A DNA stretch of 64,000 nucleotides from Isochrysis galbana (GCA_018136815.1 CM030944.1:1426456-1490455), one strand, 5' to 3'; shown: positions 31,534-42,983, numbered from the stretch's first letter. Translations and numbers: made by a program. The notes: generated by a model not told the origin, from the sequence alone.

Positions 31534-33918
31534 ATGCCCGTCATTTGCCCTCCCCGTTCTTCCGATGAGCCCGTTCCGGGCTCCCCGGATGGACCGTGCG
31601 CCGCGCTAGCCGCCGGTGCGCCTCCGCGGCTCGTTTCCAATGAGGAAACGAGCTTCGCTCCGACAAGCACAAAATCGGCGCTCGCGCCTTCGGCCGTCGC
31701 CCCTCCGAGTTTCCAAGGTGGAGAGGACCTTTCATCCCCCGCCCAAGAATCACCCGATGCCCCATCCGAACCCGAGCCACCCAAGCCACCCCAAGCCGAG
31801 GTTGGAGCTCCAAAGAGCTCCGCCTCTCCCCTTGAAGAACTCCTCCTTCCAGCACCGCCCAAGTCCGCCCAAGTGGCGCCTCCGCCCACCGAAGCCGCGC
31901 CAACCCCGTGTGGCCCCGACTTCACTCCCCTCACGGGAGCGGGCATCGCACCACCCGTAGCCGAAGACCCACCGCCGGTCTTCGCGCTACTTTCTTTCGC
32001 CGATCCGTTGCCAAGTGTCCATACCTCCCTCGCTCCCTCCGTGGTGAGCGCGGCGGACGACGCCGCCTCCGTGCGATCGGTCCCCCCGTTCGACCCCCCG
32101 CCTTACGAAGAATACGTCCCGCCACCCCGATCGGGATATTGGCATGGGCGCCAAAATTCAGTCGCCTCGCCGCCGGCTGCAGCCGCCCGGGCCGTTGATC
32201 AACAAGTGGAGATCGATAATCTCCGAGGTCTCGTGCGTCACCTCGAAAATTCGACAATGCAAGCCGCCCAACGCCAAGAAGATTTCCGGCGGGAGGTGAG
32301 CTCAACTTTCAACACAATTCTCAATCTTCTGCAGACAGGCGCTGCTACGCATCAAGCCACCGCCTCGCCGCCTGCTGCTGCGGAGGCAATGCCCCCAGCC
32401 GTTCCTTCACCGGCTCCGTTCTCATGGTCCCAACCCGGGCCGGCCGCTCCGGCCTCCGTTCCGCCGCCCCCCATTCCGCCGTCCGACTATGTGCCCGATA
32501 CCCCGTTTCCCCCCGTTCCGCCTGCTCCCGATCCCCGACCGCCTCCCACCGCCGCGGGCCTCCGCTCGCTTCCGAACCCCATCACCCCCCTAGCCCTACG
32601 AGAACACGAGGGCTATGCAATGCTAGTGGACCGTCTCCCTGTCCGCGACGCCTTAGAGAACCCACCACTCGTTCGCCCTCAAGTGGAGTTTCCGCGCGAG
32701 GACCACACGGTGGCGGTTACGGTGATTAACTTCGAGCACAAGGCCCTTCACATCCCATCCTTCCATCCAGTAGCCTCCCTCCAAGTTCGATTCCAAATAC
32801 ACTCCGGAACCGGCCGGAGCGAAGGAGACGACGAGTCGTCGGACTTGATTGAGTCGCTCACTAACCCTCAACGAGAACTTCTCGAGTCCGCCAAGATCGA
32901 TCCGGAGGACCACCTCTCGGAATCCCAACGTGACCGTATTCGACAAATGCTGGCCCGCCGCATTGGCGCCTTCGCTGTGGATCCGACCAGTCCGAATCAC
33001 ACTCACGTCATGGAGGTGGAGTTGCCCCTCAACCCTGGAGTACAACCGCACCGCCACGCGCCGTCCCGAGTGGGGCGCGAGGGCGAAAAGATTATTGAAG
33101 ACGAGGTTTGCAAAATGGAGTCCGCGGGCATCATTCGTAAATCCAATTCGTCCTGGGCTTCTCGTGTTGTCTTGGTCACCAAGAAAGACGGCTCGGTACG
33201 CTTCTGCGTAGACTACCGTGACGTTAATTCCAAGTTGCGGATCGAAGATAGTCCTCTCCCTCTTACGGTCGAGGCTATCGATCGACTAACGTCCGGCCAC
33301 GGCCGTCTCGATTCACTGTTCTTGTGTACCTTGGACCTGGCTTCTGGGTTCTGGGGTATCCCGATTAAGGAGTCCGATAAGTATATCACAGCGTTCACTA
33401 CTCACCGCGGCAAGTACGAGTTCAACTACTTACCGTTCGGCGTTCAATCCGGTCCCTCCTACATGTGCCGCGTGATGGATGCCGTTCTAGGTGGACTCGC
33501 GTGGGAAATCTGCATGCCCTACTTGGATGACGTCGGAGTCTGGTCTACAGGAGTTGGCGCGTCCCTCGAAGAGAGGATAGAAGCCTCCTTCGAGCAGATG
33601 CTGCGTCGTCTCGATCTCGTTTTGGAACGCCTCATATGGGCCGGCCTTACGTGCAAAATGTCAAAGTGCGTCTTCTTCGCCACCTCCGCCGAGTACTTAG
33701 GCCACGTCGTCTCGCGCGAAGGCCTACGGATGGACCCGAAGAAGATCGAAGCGGTCTCGAAGATTGACCCGCGGGGTATAAATTCACTCGAGGCCGTTCG
33801 TTCCTTCCTAGGGCTATGTTCGTATTATCTCCTTCGAGCCGAACGCGTTCTCGTTCTCATGCGTAGCGCTAAGTCGTATAGAGACGGAGGAAGACGTAGC
33901 GTCGCGTCAGCGCCCTAA
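31534..33918 (+). CDS. Ty3/gypsy gag-pol ORF, truncated after reverse transcriptase
   Basis: Open frame of about 794 codons from ATG 31534. The first ~370 residues are Pro/Ala/Ser-rich, with a short coiled-coil-like stretch (VEIDNLRGLVRHLEN), and look Gag-like; I see no zinc knuckle. From about residue 450 the gypsy reverse transcriptase follows, with the entry block VELPLNPGVQPHRH, IIRKSNSSWASRVVLV, KKDGSVRFCVDYRDVN, TLDLASGFWGIPI, LPFGVQSGPSYMCRVMD and the active-site YLDD at about 33520. After AVRSFLGLCSYY, where a connection domain and RNase H should begin, the sequence changes to unrelated residues and stops. Integrase is missing. It is a deletion derivative rather than a full element. 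Confidence 0.85.
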   Translation: MPVICPPRSSDEPVPGSPDGPCAALAAGAPPRLVSNEETSFAPTSTKSALAPSAVAPPSFQGGEDLSSPAQESPDAPSEPEPPKPPQAEVGAPKSSASPLEELLLPAPPKSAQVAPPPTEAAPTPCGPDFTPLTGAGIAPPVAEDPPPVFALLSFADPLPSVHTSLAPSVVSAADDAASVRSVPPFDPPPYEEYVPPPRSGYWHGRQNSVASPPAAAARAVDQQVEIDNLRGLVRHLENSTMQAAQRQEDFRREVSSTFNTILNLLQTGAATHQATASPPAAAEAMPPAVPSPAPFSWSQPGPAAPASVPPPPIPPSDYVPDTPFPPVPPAPDPRPPPTAAGLRSLPNPITPLALREHEGYAMLVDRLPVRDALENPPLVRPQVEFPREDHTVAVTVINFEHKALHIPSFHPVASLQVRFQIHSGTGRSEGDDESSDLIESLTNPQRELLESAKIDPEDHLSESQRDRIRQMLARRIGAFAVDPTSPNHTHVMEVELPLNPGVQPHRHAPSRVGREGEKIIEDEVCKMESAGIIRKSNSSWASRVVLVTKKDGSVRFCVDYRDVNSKLRIEDSPLPLTVEAIDRLTSGHGRLDSLFLCTLDLASGFWGIPIKESDKYITAFTTHRGKYEFNYLPFGVQSGPSYMCRVMDAVLGGLAWEICMPYLDDVGVWSTGVGASLEERIEASFEQMLRRLDLVLERLIWAGLTCKMSKCVFFATSAEYLGHVVSREGLRMDPKKIEAVSKIDPRGINSLEAVRSFLGLCSYYLLRAERVLVLMRSAKSYRDGGRRSVASAP

Positions 33919-34252
33919 CCCAGCGCAACTGTCCGAGCAGAACTCCTGTAAAAGGGAGAAAGTGGCAGGATGTGACGTACAAAATCGGAAGCCGCCGCGC
34001 TAAGCTGCCGATTTTGTGCTCAACAAATGGATCCATGGGTTACATTCTTCCTCAGTTTCTTCAGTCTCCGCATACGTCTTGACGTAGTCTTCTGTCTTCG
34101 GGCTCGACATCGGGAGACGTCTCGATTTGAGTCGGGGGGTGTTGTATTCAGGCCTCTCGGCGTGAATATTTCGGCATGAGCGCGCTCCTTCTTCGTTATA
34201 TATCGTCTTCTATGTTCGTCGTGGTCACGCAAGGCGTGCCGATTCGGATTCT

Positions 34253-34524
34253 CACTACCCACAATTTCCGGTTAGTCCCAAATCCAAGTGGTTACAGGCC
34301 TTAGTTGGCGATCGGGAAAAAAATTTCCCACCCCGATAGCTCTCGGGGGGCCCGGGGGCCCCGATAGCTCCTGGGGGGCGTTGGCTCTTGGCTCCTGGGG
34401 GGTAGCAGTAACAGATATCAAGGAACCGACCCCCCCGCGGGCGCGACCGCCAATTCCAATTCTTTACGGGTAGAGCGTGAGCGCGCGTGACGGAGGGTGG
34501 GAGAGGGGGGGAGAATCGCACCAT
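34253..34524. other. repeat-derived spacer with two GATAGCT units
   Basis: CCCCGATAGCTCTCGGGG and CCCCGATAGCTCCTGGGG (about 34331-34378) belong to the word family at 20915-21140. No gene is seen. Confidence 0.5.
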
Positions 34525-34650
34525 TTCCTGGCGAAGATTTTCGTGGCGGCAGGTGGCCCCCCCCGAAGGTTTTTTATTGGGCCTCGCGCCACGGTCAAAA
34601 AATGCAGCCCAACCCTTACTAATAGTTAAAAAGCCCCTGTTTGACCGCCC
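34525..34650 (-). repeat. GGGCGGTCAAA repeat family, copy 3
   Basis: Reverse-strand copy from CCTGGCGAAGATTTTCGTGG through CCACGGTCAAAAAATG to CCCCTGTTTGACCGCCCTA, colinear with 19253-19402 and 20122-20262. Confidence 0.7.
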
Positions 34651-35890
34651 TAGACCTTGTTTTTAGTTCCTCTACAAGTAAGTGGTAAAAATATTACGCG
34701 CGTTCACTTTTTTAGGGGGGGTGAGTATGTAGTTGACGGGTGTTCATTGTCGCGCGCCGTGAGTTGGGTGTGTTCGCGGCGCAGCCGCGAGGTGTTGAGC
34801 GCCGCGTGTACGCGGCGCGAGGAAAATTGTCAGTGTTTTTCACAGTGTTCACTTTGGGGGTCAAGGGAGTAGTAGGTAGTTGACTATGTTCAAACGGTCA
34901 AAAAGTTTGAGTTGCGTTCGCGTTCGAGTATTTTTTGTACCACCTACTTGTAGCCTCTGTACAAACACAAACATGGTAAACCGGTAAACCCGTGTTTACA
35001 ATGTAAGGGGGGGTCTGGGTCCCAACGGCCCGGGGATACGTGCTTGTTGGGTGTGTTGGGAATTTTCTACTGAAACAATCCGCCGATTTCCGCAGCACTC
35101 AACTCTGACTCCGAGGTCATTGTTCACTCTACGACCCCCCTGTTTGAGCGGCCTCTCAGGCGTCACTGGCGTACCATGACCCGCCGTGCGCGCGGGGCTG
35201 GCTCGAGGGGTTGGGGGCGGGGGGGGGCGGGGGGGAGGGGAAGGGGAAGACCATGGGCCCCGTGGCGGGAGCGGCAGCGTGGAGCGTGCCTCTCTCCCTC
35301 TCCCCTCTCTCTCTCTGTGCCCCTCCTCTCTCTCGGAAGATTCCCCTGCTCGTCGGTGGGCGCGCGCGGGGGGGGGGGGGGGGGGGCGCCTGCGGCCGGC
35401 TGGTGCTCTCTCTCGTAGATGCTCTCTCTCGTCGATGAGAAGAGAGTTCTCTATCTCGAGGAAGGCACGCGAGGGAACCGGGGGGGGGGAGAGGGGAAAG
35501 GGGGGGGGAGAGGTGAGAGTAGAGGGGGTGTCCTCGATGGGCGTGGGCTGAGCGAGACGTGGGCAGAGGAGATGGATAGAGAGAAGAGAGAGAGAGAGAG
35601 TCGACACACGCTGCGTGTCGAAAGAGCACGGTGTTGCCGTAGGAGAGGGAGGTGTTGTAGGAGAAAAAGTAGGCAGCCGAGAGAAAGAAGAGGGAATCGA
35701 GCAGTCAGTGTGGGTACTCTCGGAGAAGAGGGCGAGCCGGCTGGGGGAGCTGGTGGAACCAGAGTTCAAATGTCTTGTTTCTCTTAGGGAGTGGTGACGG
35801 GAGGCGAGGACTGAGGGGGAGCGTCCATGTGCTGGGGAAGAGAGGAGCGGGAAGAAGGCGTGAGAGAGATGGGCGAGCGACAAGGAGAGA
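34651..35890. other. unassigned spacer; GA-rich toward its right end
   Basis: Two JTGTTCAC-like TGTTCACTTT words flank a GCGGCGCAGCCGCGAGG hairpin near 34780. CCCCTGTTTGAGCGGCC at 35141 is a diverged end motif of the repeat family described at 19253. From 35480 on, GGGAGAGG composition produces open frames on both strands that I do not accept as genes. Confidence 0.45.
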
Positions 35891-36885
35891 GGGAACGAAA
35901 AGTGGAGAGGAGGAGAGGAGGGGAGAGGGGAGAGGGGACAGGGGAGAGGAGAGAGGGGAGGGGGGAGGGGAGAGAGGGGAGAGGGCAGAGGGGAGAGGAG
36001 AGAAGAGAGAGGAGAGAGCGGAGGGGGGAGAGGAGATAGGGGAGGGGGGAGAGGCGAGAGGCGAGAGGCGAGAGGCGAGAGGAGAGAGGAGAGAGGAGAG
36101 AGGAGAGAGGAGGAGAGAGGAGAGAGGAGAGAGGAGAGAGGAGAGAGGAGAGAGGAGAGGGGAGAGGGGAGAGGGGAGAGGGGAGAGGGGAGAGCGGAGA
36201 GAGGAGAGAGGAGAGAGGAGAGAGGAGAGAGGAGAGAGGAGAGGGGAGAGGGGAGAGGGGAGAGGGGAGAGAGGAGAGAGGAGAGAGGAGAGAGGAGAGA
36301 GGAGAGAGGAGAGAGGAGAGAGGAGAGAGGAGAGAGGAGAGAGGAGAGAGGAGAGGGGAGAGAGGAGAGGGGAGAGAGGAGAGGGGAGAGAGGAGAGGGG
36401 AGAGAGGAGAGAGAGGAGAGAGGAGAGGGGAGAGGGGAGAGCGGAGAGAGGAGAGGGGAGAGCGGAGAGAGGAGAGAGGAGAGAGGAGAGAGGAGAGAGG
36501 AGAGGTTAGAGAGGAGAGAGGAGAGAGGAGAGAGGAGAGAGGAGAGAGGAGAGAGGAGAGAGGAGAGAGGAGAGAGGAGAGAGGAGAGAGGAGAGAGGAG
36601 AGAGGAGAGGGGAGAGAGGAGAGAGGAGAGAGGAGAGGGGAGAGGGGAGAGCGGAGAGCGGAGAGAGGAGAGAGGAGAGAGGAGAGAGGAGAGAGGAGAG
36701 AGGAGAGAGGAGAGAGGAGAGAGGAGAGAGGAGAGAGGAGAGAGGAGAGAGGAGAGAGGAGAGAGGAGAGAGGAGAGAGGAGAGAGGAGAGAGGAGAGAG
36801 GAGAGAGGAGAGAGGAGAGAGGAGAGAGGAGAGAGGAGAGAGGAGAGGTTAGAGGTTAGAGAGGAGAGAGGAGAGAGGAGAGAGG
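35891..36885. repeat. 1-kb purine repeat, (GAGAGGA)n type
   Basis: Almost every base is G or A. The dominant unit is GAGAGGA, with interspersed GAGAGGGG, occasional AGCGG and a few GGTTAG interruptions (36504, 36846, 36853). The complementary strand is a pure pyrimidine tract, able in principle to form triplex DNA. It ends about 220 bases before the importin beta start codon. Confidence 0.92.
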
Positions 36886-37102
36886 GCACAGGTGTTTGTT
36901 TGGGGAGGGCGCGGGTGGGGGGCGCGCGGCAGCGCGCGCGCGCGAGGGAGAAAAGGAGAGGAGAGAGACTCAGCCAGAAACGTGTGAAATAGGGGAGAAT
37001 ACATAATGATAAGAGGGACAAGAGGGGGGGGAGGGGGGAGAGAGAGGACGCTGGGAGGGAGAGGAGAGAAGTGCAGCGCGGCGTCGAGGGCGCGGGGCAG
37101 CC

Positions 37103-40100
37103 ATGGACGTAACTCAGGTGCTGGAGGCGGCGCAGTCGCCCGACCCGAGCGTGCGGCAGGGGGCGGAACAGCACATCGAGATGCTCAAGGCATCCAACCT
37201 GGTGAGGCCGCCTACGCCGCGGGGAGAGGGGGAGGAGAGGGGGAGGGGGGAAGGCGGCTGCGCCTCTGGAGTAGTGCAGAGAGGGGGGGGGGGGGAGGGA
37301 GGGGGGGGGGGGGTGAGAGGGGGGAAGGGGTGTGGAGAGCAGCTGCTGTGGAGGGCAGATAGCTTTGGCGGAGTCCGAGAAAGTGTGAGGCAGGGCGGCA
37401 GCAAGATGGGGCGAGGGGCGCTGGCAGAGGGAGGGTGCGAAGCGCTGAACGGTCTGATGGAGTGAGAGAAGGAGTGAGAGGCAAAGGGAGAGAGGAAGCC
37501 GTAACGAGATGGAGCTGAGGGACGCGCGCTTGCGCAGGGAATTGACTGGTCTCTAACCTTACGTCCGCCTGCTACTATCACCTTCAGCCGATGCTCATGT
37601 CACTCATGTCGACGGAGCTGGCCAACGAGGCGAAGCCACTGCATATCCGCCAGGCTGCGGGTTTGGTACTCAAGAACTGCCTAACTGCAAAGGTGCACGC
37701 CGGGCGAACCATCTGCGCGCCCTTCGCTGCAGCTTGCCCGCCGCCGCGCTTGGAACTTCAGTGGGGCGGTATGGCCTCGATGCCTCATGGCCCTCAGGCG
37801 TGCGGCTGCCATGGTGGAAGCAACTGGCCCGGTTGGAAAATGCACGTCTGACCAATTGCGCATGTTCTCTCCTATCTTCAGGATGCGATGCGACAGCAGG
37901 CGGCTGCGCAGGCCTGGCTGACTCTAGACCCCACCGGGAAGCAGCAGATAAAGATGGCGGTGCTGCAGACTCTCAACAGTAGCGTCAAGGCAGCGCGCCA
38001 CACTGCTGCGCAAGCGGTTTCCGCCATGGCGACGATTGACCTCCCTGCAAACCAATGGCCAGACTTGATCCAGGGTCTTGTAACCAACGTCACCGCCGCG
38101 CCAAATGCGTTTGTTAAGCAGTCATCCCTCGAGGCGCTCGGCTACATCTGCGAGGAGATTGAGCCTGAGGCGCTCGAGCCTCAATCGAACCTCATCTTGA
38201 CGGCAGTTGTGCAGGGCATGCAAAAGACTGAGGCAGACGAGCAGGTACGTCTGGCTGCCACACAGGCGCTGATCAACGCTCTCGAGTTCGTCAGAGCCAA
38301 CTTCGAGAAGGAGAATGAGCGTAACTACATCATGCAGACGGTATGCGAGACAGTCACCTCGGAATCCAAGGAGCTCCGCTGCGCAGCCTTTGAGTGCTGC
38401 GTGCGGGTGGTCGAGCTCTACTACGACAAGCTCGCACCGTACATGCAGGCGCTCTATCAGCTCACTCTCCAGTCTATCGAGAAGGCGACGAAGGACCCCG
38501 ATGAGGATGAGGTGGGCCAGCAGGCCATCGAATTCTGGTCCACTATTTGTGAGGAAGAGATTGAGATTCTCGAGGAGGCCGAAGAGGCGAGGGAGGAGCA
38601 ACGTGAGCCATCCCGCCAGTGCCAGTTCTTCATCCGAGGTGCTCTTCAGTATCTGGTGCCATTGCTCCTCGAGGCGCTGTGCAAGCAGTCAGAGGACGAC
38701 GACGAGGACTGGAATGTGGCAATGGCGGCGGGCGCCTGCCTTGCCCACGTGTCGGAGACCGTCAAAGACGAGGTGGTGCAGTTCGTGATGCCTTTCATTG
38801 AGAAGCACATCAACTCGGTGGACTGGCGTCGGCGCGAGGCGTCAACTTTCGCCTTTGGCTCTATTCTCGACGGCCCTTCGCAGCATGTCCTACAGCCGGT
38901 CATGCCGCACGCGATCGACCTGCTGATCCGCCTCATGCGCGACCAGTCTGTGCAAGTGCGCGACACGGCGGCTTGGGCCATCGGCCGGGTGTGCGAGCTC
39001 CACATCCTCTTCATTTCGCAGCAGCAATGGGTGCAGATGACGCACGCGCTGCAGCCGGGCGAGCCGCCCGAGGCGGAGGGCGTCCTCCTCGCCGGCTTGA
39101 AGGACGAGCCCCGCGTCGCAGCCAACGTGTGCTGCGCGCTGCATGCTCTGGCCGAACACTGCGAGGACAAGCGTGATGATCCGACCAACGTGCTATCGCC
39201 CCACTTCGTAGACCTCGCACGCGCGCTGCTGCAGTGCACAGAGCGGCCCGATGCCAACGACCACAACCTACGCACCTCGGCTTACGAGGCGCTGAACACA
39301 ACTCTCACCAATGCGGCTGAGGACACGCTGCCGCACATCGAGCAGCTTTTGCCCGTGATTGCCTCTCGTCTCGAGGCGTCTTTCTCGATCCAGATTGTGT
39401 CGAATGATGACCGCGAACAGCTCAACGACTTGCAGGGGCTGCTCTGTGGTTCGCTGCAGGTGGTGACGCAGAAGCTGGGCAAGCGCGCGTGCCCCTTCGC
39501 CGATAAGATGATGGAGCTCTTCCTCAAGGTCTCCGGCTCCAAGAACGCCACGCTCCACGAGGAGACGCTCATGGCGGTGGGAGCAGTTGCCAGCGGTGAG
39601 GCTCCTACCCTCACTCCTGGCTGTCCGCCCATCACCGTCCCGTTCCAGCGCCCGTGTGCACCTATGCTAGCCGGCCAGCGCGCATTCCAGTGAGGAGAAA
39701 TGCTCTCGCTGATGGTCGAATGAGGACACAACACGTTCATATTTCAAGCACTCTCTGATGGAACTTGCGCCGCCCCTAGCGGCACGGCCCCCACCCCCGG
39801 CCACAATTCACTGGATTCTCCCGCCTCACGGCATGGGTAACCACCTCGACTCCCTCCCCGCCTTGGCCTCTGCAGCTGTTGGAAAGGACTTCAAAAATTA
39901 CATGCCCCACTTCCGTCCATTCCTGTCGTTCGGCCTATCCAACCACCAGGAGCACCAAGTCTGCGCGGTCGCAGTTGGCGTCGTTGGCGACATCTGCCGA
40001 GCTCTGGAGGCCGAGATGTCGCCTTATTGCCCCGAAATTGTGCAGCTGTTGCTGAAAAATCTGCAGGAGCCGGCGCTCAACCGCAACGTCAAGCCCCCAA

Positions 40101-40954
40101 TTCTCTCGTGCTTTGGAGATGTTGCGCTTGCGGTAGGAGGCGACTTTGAGCCCTACCTGCCGGAGACGATGCGAATGCTACAGCAAGCTGGGATGACGTC
40201 ACTCGATGTGTCGAATCCAGACTTGGTCGATTACCTGGGGCAGTTGCGCGAGGGCATTTTTGAGGCGTACACGGGCGTGCTACAGGGGCTCCGCGAAGGC
40301 AAGAAGGGCACAGCATTTCAGCCGTACCTGCCCGACGCAATGAATCTGCTGCTTCGGGTACTGCGCGCCTCCTATGAGCGCACTGGTCGATCAAGCCCTT
40401 CGGCACACGGAAGCGTGGATAGGCACGGACGGGCGCATGTGTTCCCCGTTGTCGCTGCACTTTGCGAGCAAGACCAGCACATCGTCATTGTCGCCTAGAC
40501 TCGTGTTGATGCCCCCTTGTGCGCCAGGTTGCTGAGTCGATTCGACGCTCCGAGCCCATCACAGACGACTTAGTGCGCTCAGCGGTGGGGGTGATCGGTG
40601 ATCTCGCAATGACGCTCGGTTCGGCCTTCACTAGTCAGGCTCGGGAGGTGCGCAATATTGCCTGCTTAGTGTGTACCACCGTGGGAGCACACAATGCCTT
40701 GAATGCGCGACTCCTTGATTCGCACTGCTCACCACGCAAGTGCCTCTCCTCACCCACAATGAGTCCTCACTGCCCAAGTGCGCGATCATGTGTTGTGCAT
40801 GGACTCACTTGTACCGGACACCGCCCTCCTTCAACAGTCGCCACAGAAGGACTACCTGAAACTCTTGCTTGACAAAGCGAAGGAGTCACGCGTTGCAGCC
40901 ACACAAGACATATATAGCTGGGCGCATTCTGTTGTCTTCGGCCATACGGGCTGA
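37103..40954 (+). CDS. KPNB1: importin subunit beta (karyopherin beta 1)
   Basis: Six exons, 37103-37201, 37588-37692, 37882-39595, 39876-40357, 40528-40647 and 40838-40954, join with matching phases to 878 residues, the usual size of importin beta. HEAT repeats run the whole length. Diagnostic stretches in order: RQAAGLVLKNCLTAK, DLPANQWPDLIQGLVTNV, SLEALGYICEEIEPE, the acidic loop EDDDEDWNVAMAAG, WRRREASTFAFGSILDGP, VRDTAAWAIGRVCELH, EPRVAANVCCALHALAE, NDLQGLLCGSLQVV, HQVCAVAVGVVGDICRAL, NVKPPILSCFGDVALAVG, LVDYLGQLREGIFEAYTG and VGVIGDLAMTLG. The protein carries importin-alpha-bound or direct cargo through nuclear pores and releases it on RanGTP binding. The exon 4 donor is CGG|GTACTG: the next ORF residues do not fit the family, while exon 5 (VAESIRRSEPITDD) does. 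The last exon ends in a normal helix and TGA. Start codon and N-terminus fit the family. Confidence 0.95.
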
Positions 40955-41963
40955 GTTCTTGGCAAATGTGTTCTCTTAGCGCAATGTGTGTGGGTGGCGA
41001 ACTGGATTTCCGCTATGACGTTTTGCACGGACAGATTCTGTTCAAGCTGATCGAGAGACTGGAATGGGTTCGGCCCAGACTGACACCGCTGGTCGTACGC
41101 GAGGTCGGAAGCGGCGTTCGACGCGATTCCCGGGGATTTCATTCGCCTAATGGGCTGTGTCCAGATGGACGGGACACGCTCGACCTGGCACGTAACTGGA
41201 CTTGTCGTGCGCGACGCACAGTGCAGGCACTTCTCGGGGCCTTTTTGAGCGGTCGGCAAATGTGACGCTGCGCCATGTGATACGCATAGCTTGGCGCTGC
41301 CACATTGTGGTGAGCGCAATTACGCAACGAGAGTGTTTCCGCAAAACGGGCTAGACGCACTTGGTGCACGTCACAGTTGGTTGAGTTTGCTTTGCAACTC
41401 CACCATGAATGGGTTAGAGGCCCACAGAACGTATTGATAGTAGGCGAGGTGCTGTACCGAAGCATGGCTCGCAACACGCTGAGGAGGCAGTTATGGGAGG
41501 GAGCGAAGGGAATGGTGGTTGGATCGAAATTCTAGTCATAGGGGATGGACAGGGTGGTGGGATTGTATGTAGGCGACGTCGGCCGCTGGCTTTGGCTGCC
41601 GATGTGCAAGGCGTGCGGTTCTTGGTCATTCCAGGGCAAGCTTGGTCTTCTAAAGTCCCAATGACGTTGGCCATGAGCAGTGCCGCCATACATCCGGGGA
41701 GTGGACGGTATGCACAACTGGGGGACGACAAAGCGCGGTCGGTGGGTGCCTCGTGACGTTATGGATGGGGACGGTGTGGACCTGTTGTCGGGGCGCACAT
41801 GCCAAATATAATATTAATATTTTAGGGCGGTCGCAAACAGGGCACAGGGCTTTTAATTTAATTTTTAACAAATTTTTATGGGTCGCGGCGCGGCAAAGGA
41901 ACGGAACTAGCGCTAACTCAAGACAGAACTCCCTGCCGCGGCAAGCGCAAGCGCCCTTCCCCC
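40955..41963. other. downstream spacer, no gene recognised
   Basis: Short open frames occur but none resembles a protein family. TTAGGGCGGTCGCAAACAGGG at 41821-41841 is a variant end motif of the GGGCGGTCAAA repeat. CACAGGGCTTTT recurs at about 43010, hinting that 41821-43025 is one insertion. Confidence 0.4.
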
Positions 41964-42983
41964 TTATGCCACCCAGCTCTTCACTAGCTTTCTACCTGCG
42001 CTAGCTGTAGCACCCCTCCCTCCACACTCAAACAGCCCCCCACGCCAGGATCCTGTTTTGGTCTCGCAGGCAAGGGGGCCTAATGGGAGGGAGAGGAGCA
42101 ACTCCTCAGAGAGGAGCTGTGGGGAAGGAGATGTCTGAGTGGGGGCGCTATACCCTTGCGCTAGGCATGGGCAGCGACGCCGCCTCAAGACGTGTCCTCC
42201 CTCTTGTCTTGAGTCGAAATTATTGGTGCTTGAAAAAGAGGGCGAGGGGGGTTGTGCTTCTTGGGTTGTTGGTAGTTGGAAGAGGGAGTGGGAGTGGGAT
42301 TCAGGTATTGGAAGAGGGCCCAAAGGGCACTGAGTTGTAGGTACTTGTGGCCCACAAGAGTGGGGTGAAAACGATAAGTGTAAGTGTATCAACATGGGTC
42401 TTGAGTTTGAGTTGAAATTTTTGGTGCTTGAAACAGAGGGTGAGGGGGTTCGTGCTGTTTGGGTTGGTTGTGGTGTGAAGGGGGAGTGGGAGAGGGAGTC
42501 TAGTGTTGAAGGAGGGCCCAAGGCAGGGTACTGAGCTGTAGATACTTGTGGCCCACAAGAGTGGGGTGAAGGAAACAAGTGTGTCAACATCAACATGTTG
42601 GGAAACAGAGGCATGGGGTGCTCTCCATGGAAGATCGATGGTTGTGAAGTGCCCTCCCATGATGGGTGCACTGATGGTAGAGGTTTCCACCATGGGAAGG
42701 GCAGCTGAGCTGCCCTCCCACATGAGGTGCTCTTGGGGTGGGAGGTTTTCCCACTGTTGGAGGGGGTCTCGAAGACCCCCTGCATGCTACGCAAAGGTAT
42801 GGTGGCAACCTGTTCGGTGCCAGTGCTCGCCACCCCGCGCGATTGCGCGGGTGTGGTTTGGATGGGCTGGATGGGCTTTGAGAGGGCTTTCTGACGAGCC
42901 GCCTCGGGCGGCATGGGGCGTCCCAGGTGGGGCGCGGTGGCGAGGGTCGCCTGGGGCTCGGGAGCGGTCGCGGCACGCTCCAT
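41964..42983 (-). CDS. 339-codon proline/serine-rich ORF of doubtful coding status
   Basis: ATG-started frame rich in Pro, Ser and Thr. It contains two ~65-residue copies around SPHSCGPQV...PSPS(V/F)SST(K/N)NF, caused by a ~190-base tandem duplication of the DNA (about 42210-42400 and 42402-42596). No domain is recognised. Both ends carry the word ACAGGGCACAGGGCTTTT, so it may be an ORF within a mobile element, comparable in texture to the N-terminus of the ORF at 13518. Low-complexity composition alone could also keep the frame open. Confidence 0.25.
   Translation of the reverse strand: MERAATAPEPQATLATAPHLGRPMPPEAARQKALSKPIQPIQTTPAQSRGVASTGTEQVATIPLRSMQGVFETPSNSGKTSHPKSTSCGRAAQLPFPWWKPLPSVHPSWEGTSQPSIFHGEHPMPLFPNMLMLTHLFPSPHSCGPQVSTAQYPALGPPSTLDSLSHSPFTPQPTQTARTPSPSVSSTKNFNSNSRPMLIHLHLSFSPHSCGPQVPTTQCPLGPLPIPESHSHSLFQLPTTQEAQPPSPSFSSTNNFDSRQEGGHVLRRRRCPCLAQGYSAPTQTSPSPQLLSEELLLSLPLGPLACETKTGSWRGGLFECGGRGATASAGRKLVKSWVA

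Larger units (their letters stand above)
29959..34252 (+). mobile_element. Ty3/gypsy LTR retrotransposon, 3' truncated
   Basis: A segment starting TGTTGTATTCAGGCC is repeated at 29959-30072 and 34140-34252, identical over about 110 bases, and a G-run directly precedes the second copy as a polypurine tract would. The second copy stops at GATTCGGATTCTC, while the first continues with CGTGGGCTCC; a related remnant at about 61887-62110 also continues. The 3' LTR is therefore truncated. Between them are a 1.3-kb C-rich leader with tandem repeats and one ORF ending in reverse transcriptase. RNase H and integrase are absent, so the element is defective. Confidence 0.8.

Noticed and set aside
36504-36860. 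GGTTAG words within the purine tract as telomere-like repeat
   Set aside because: Only a few scattered GGTTAG occurrences, not in tandem arrays; they are interruptions of the GAGAGGA repeat.
35775-37174. ORFs of about 220-245 codons on both strands over the GAGAGGA tract
   Set aside because: Pure purine/pyrimidine repeat keeps frames open; the translations are RGERREERGER- or LSSLLSPLSS-type and non-biological.
40519-40872. Importin beta ending within the frame 40519-40872
   Set aside because: The frame leaves the family after AFTSQARE. A donor at 40647 and the exon at 40838-40954 restore a normal C-terminus.
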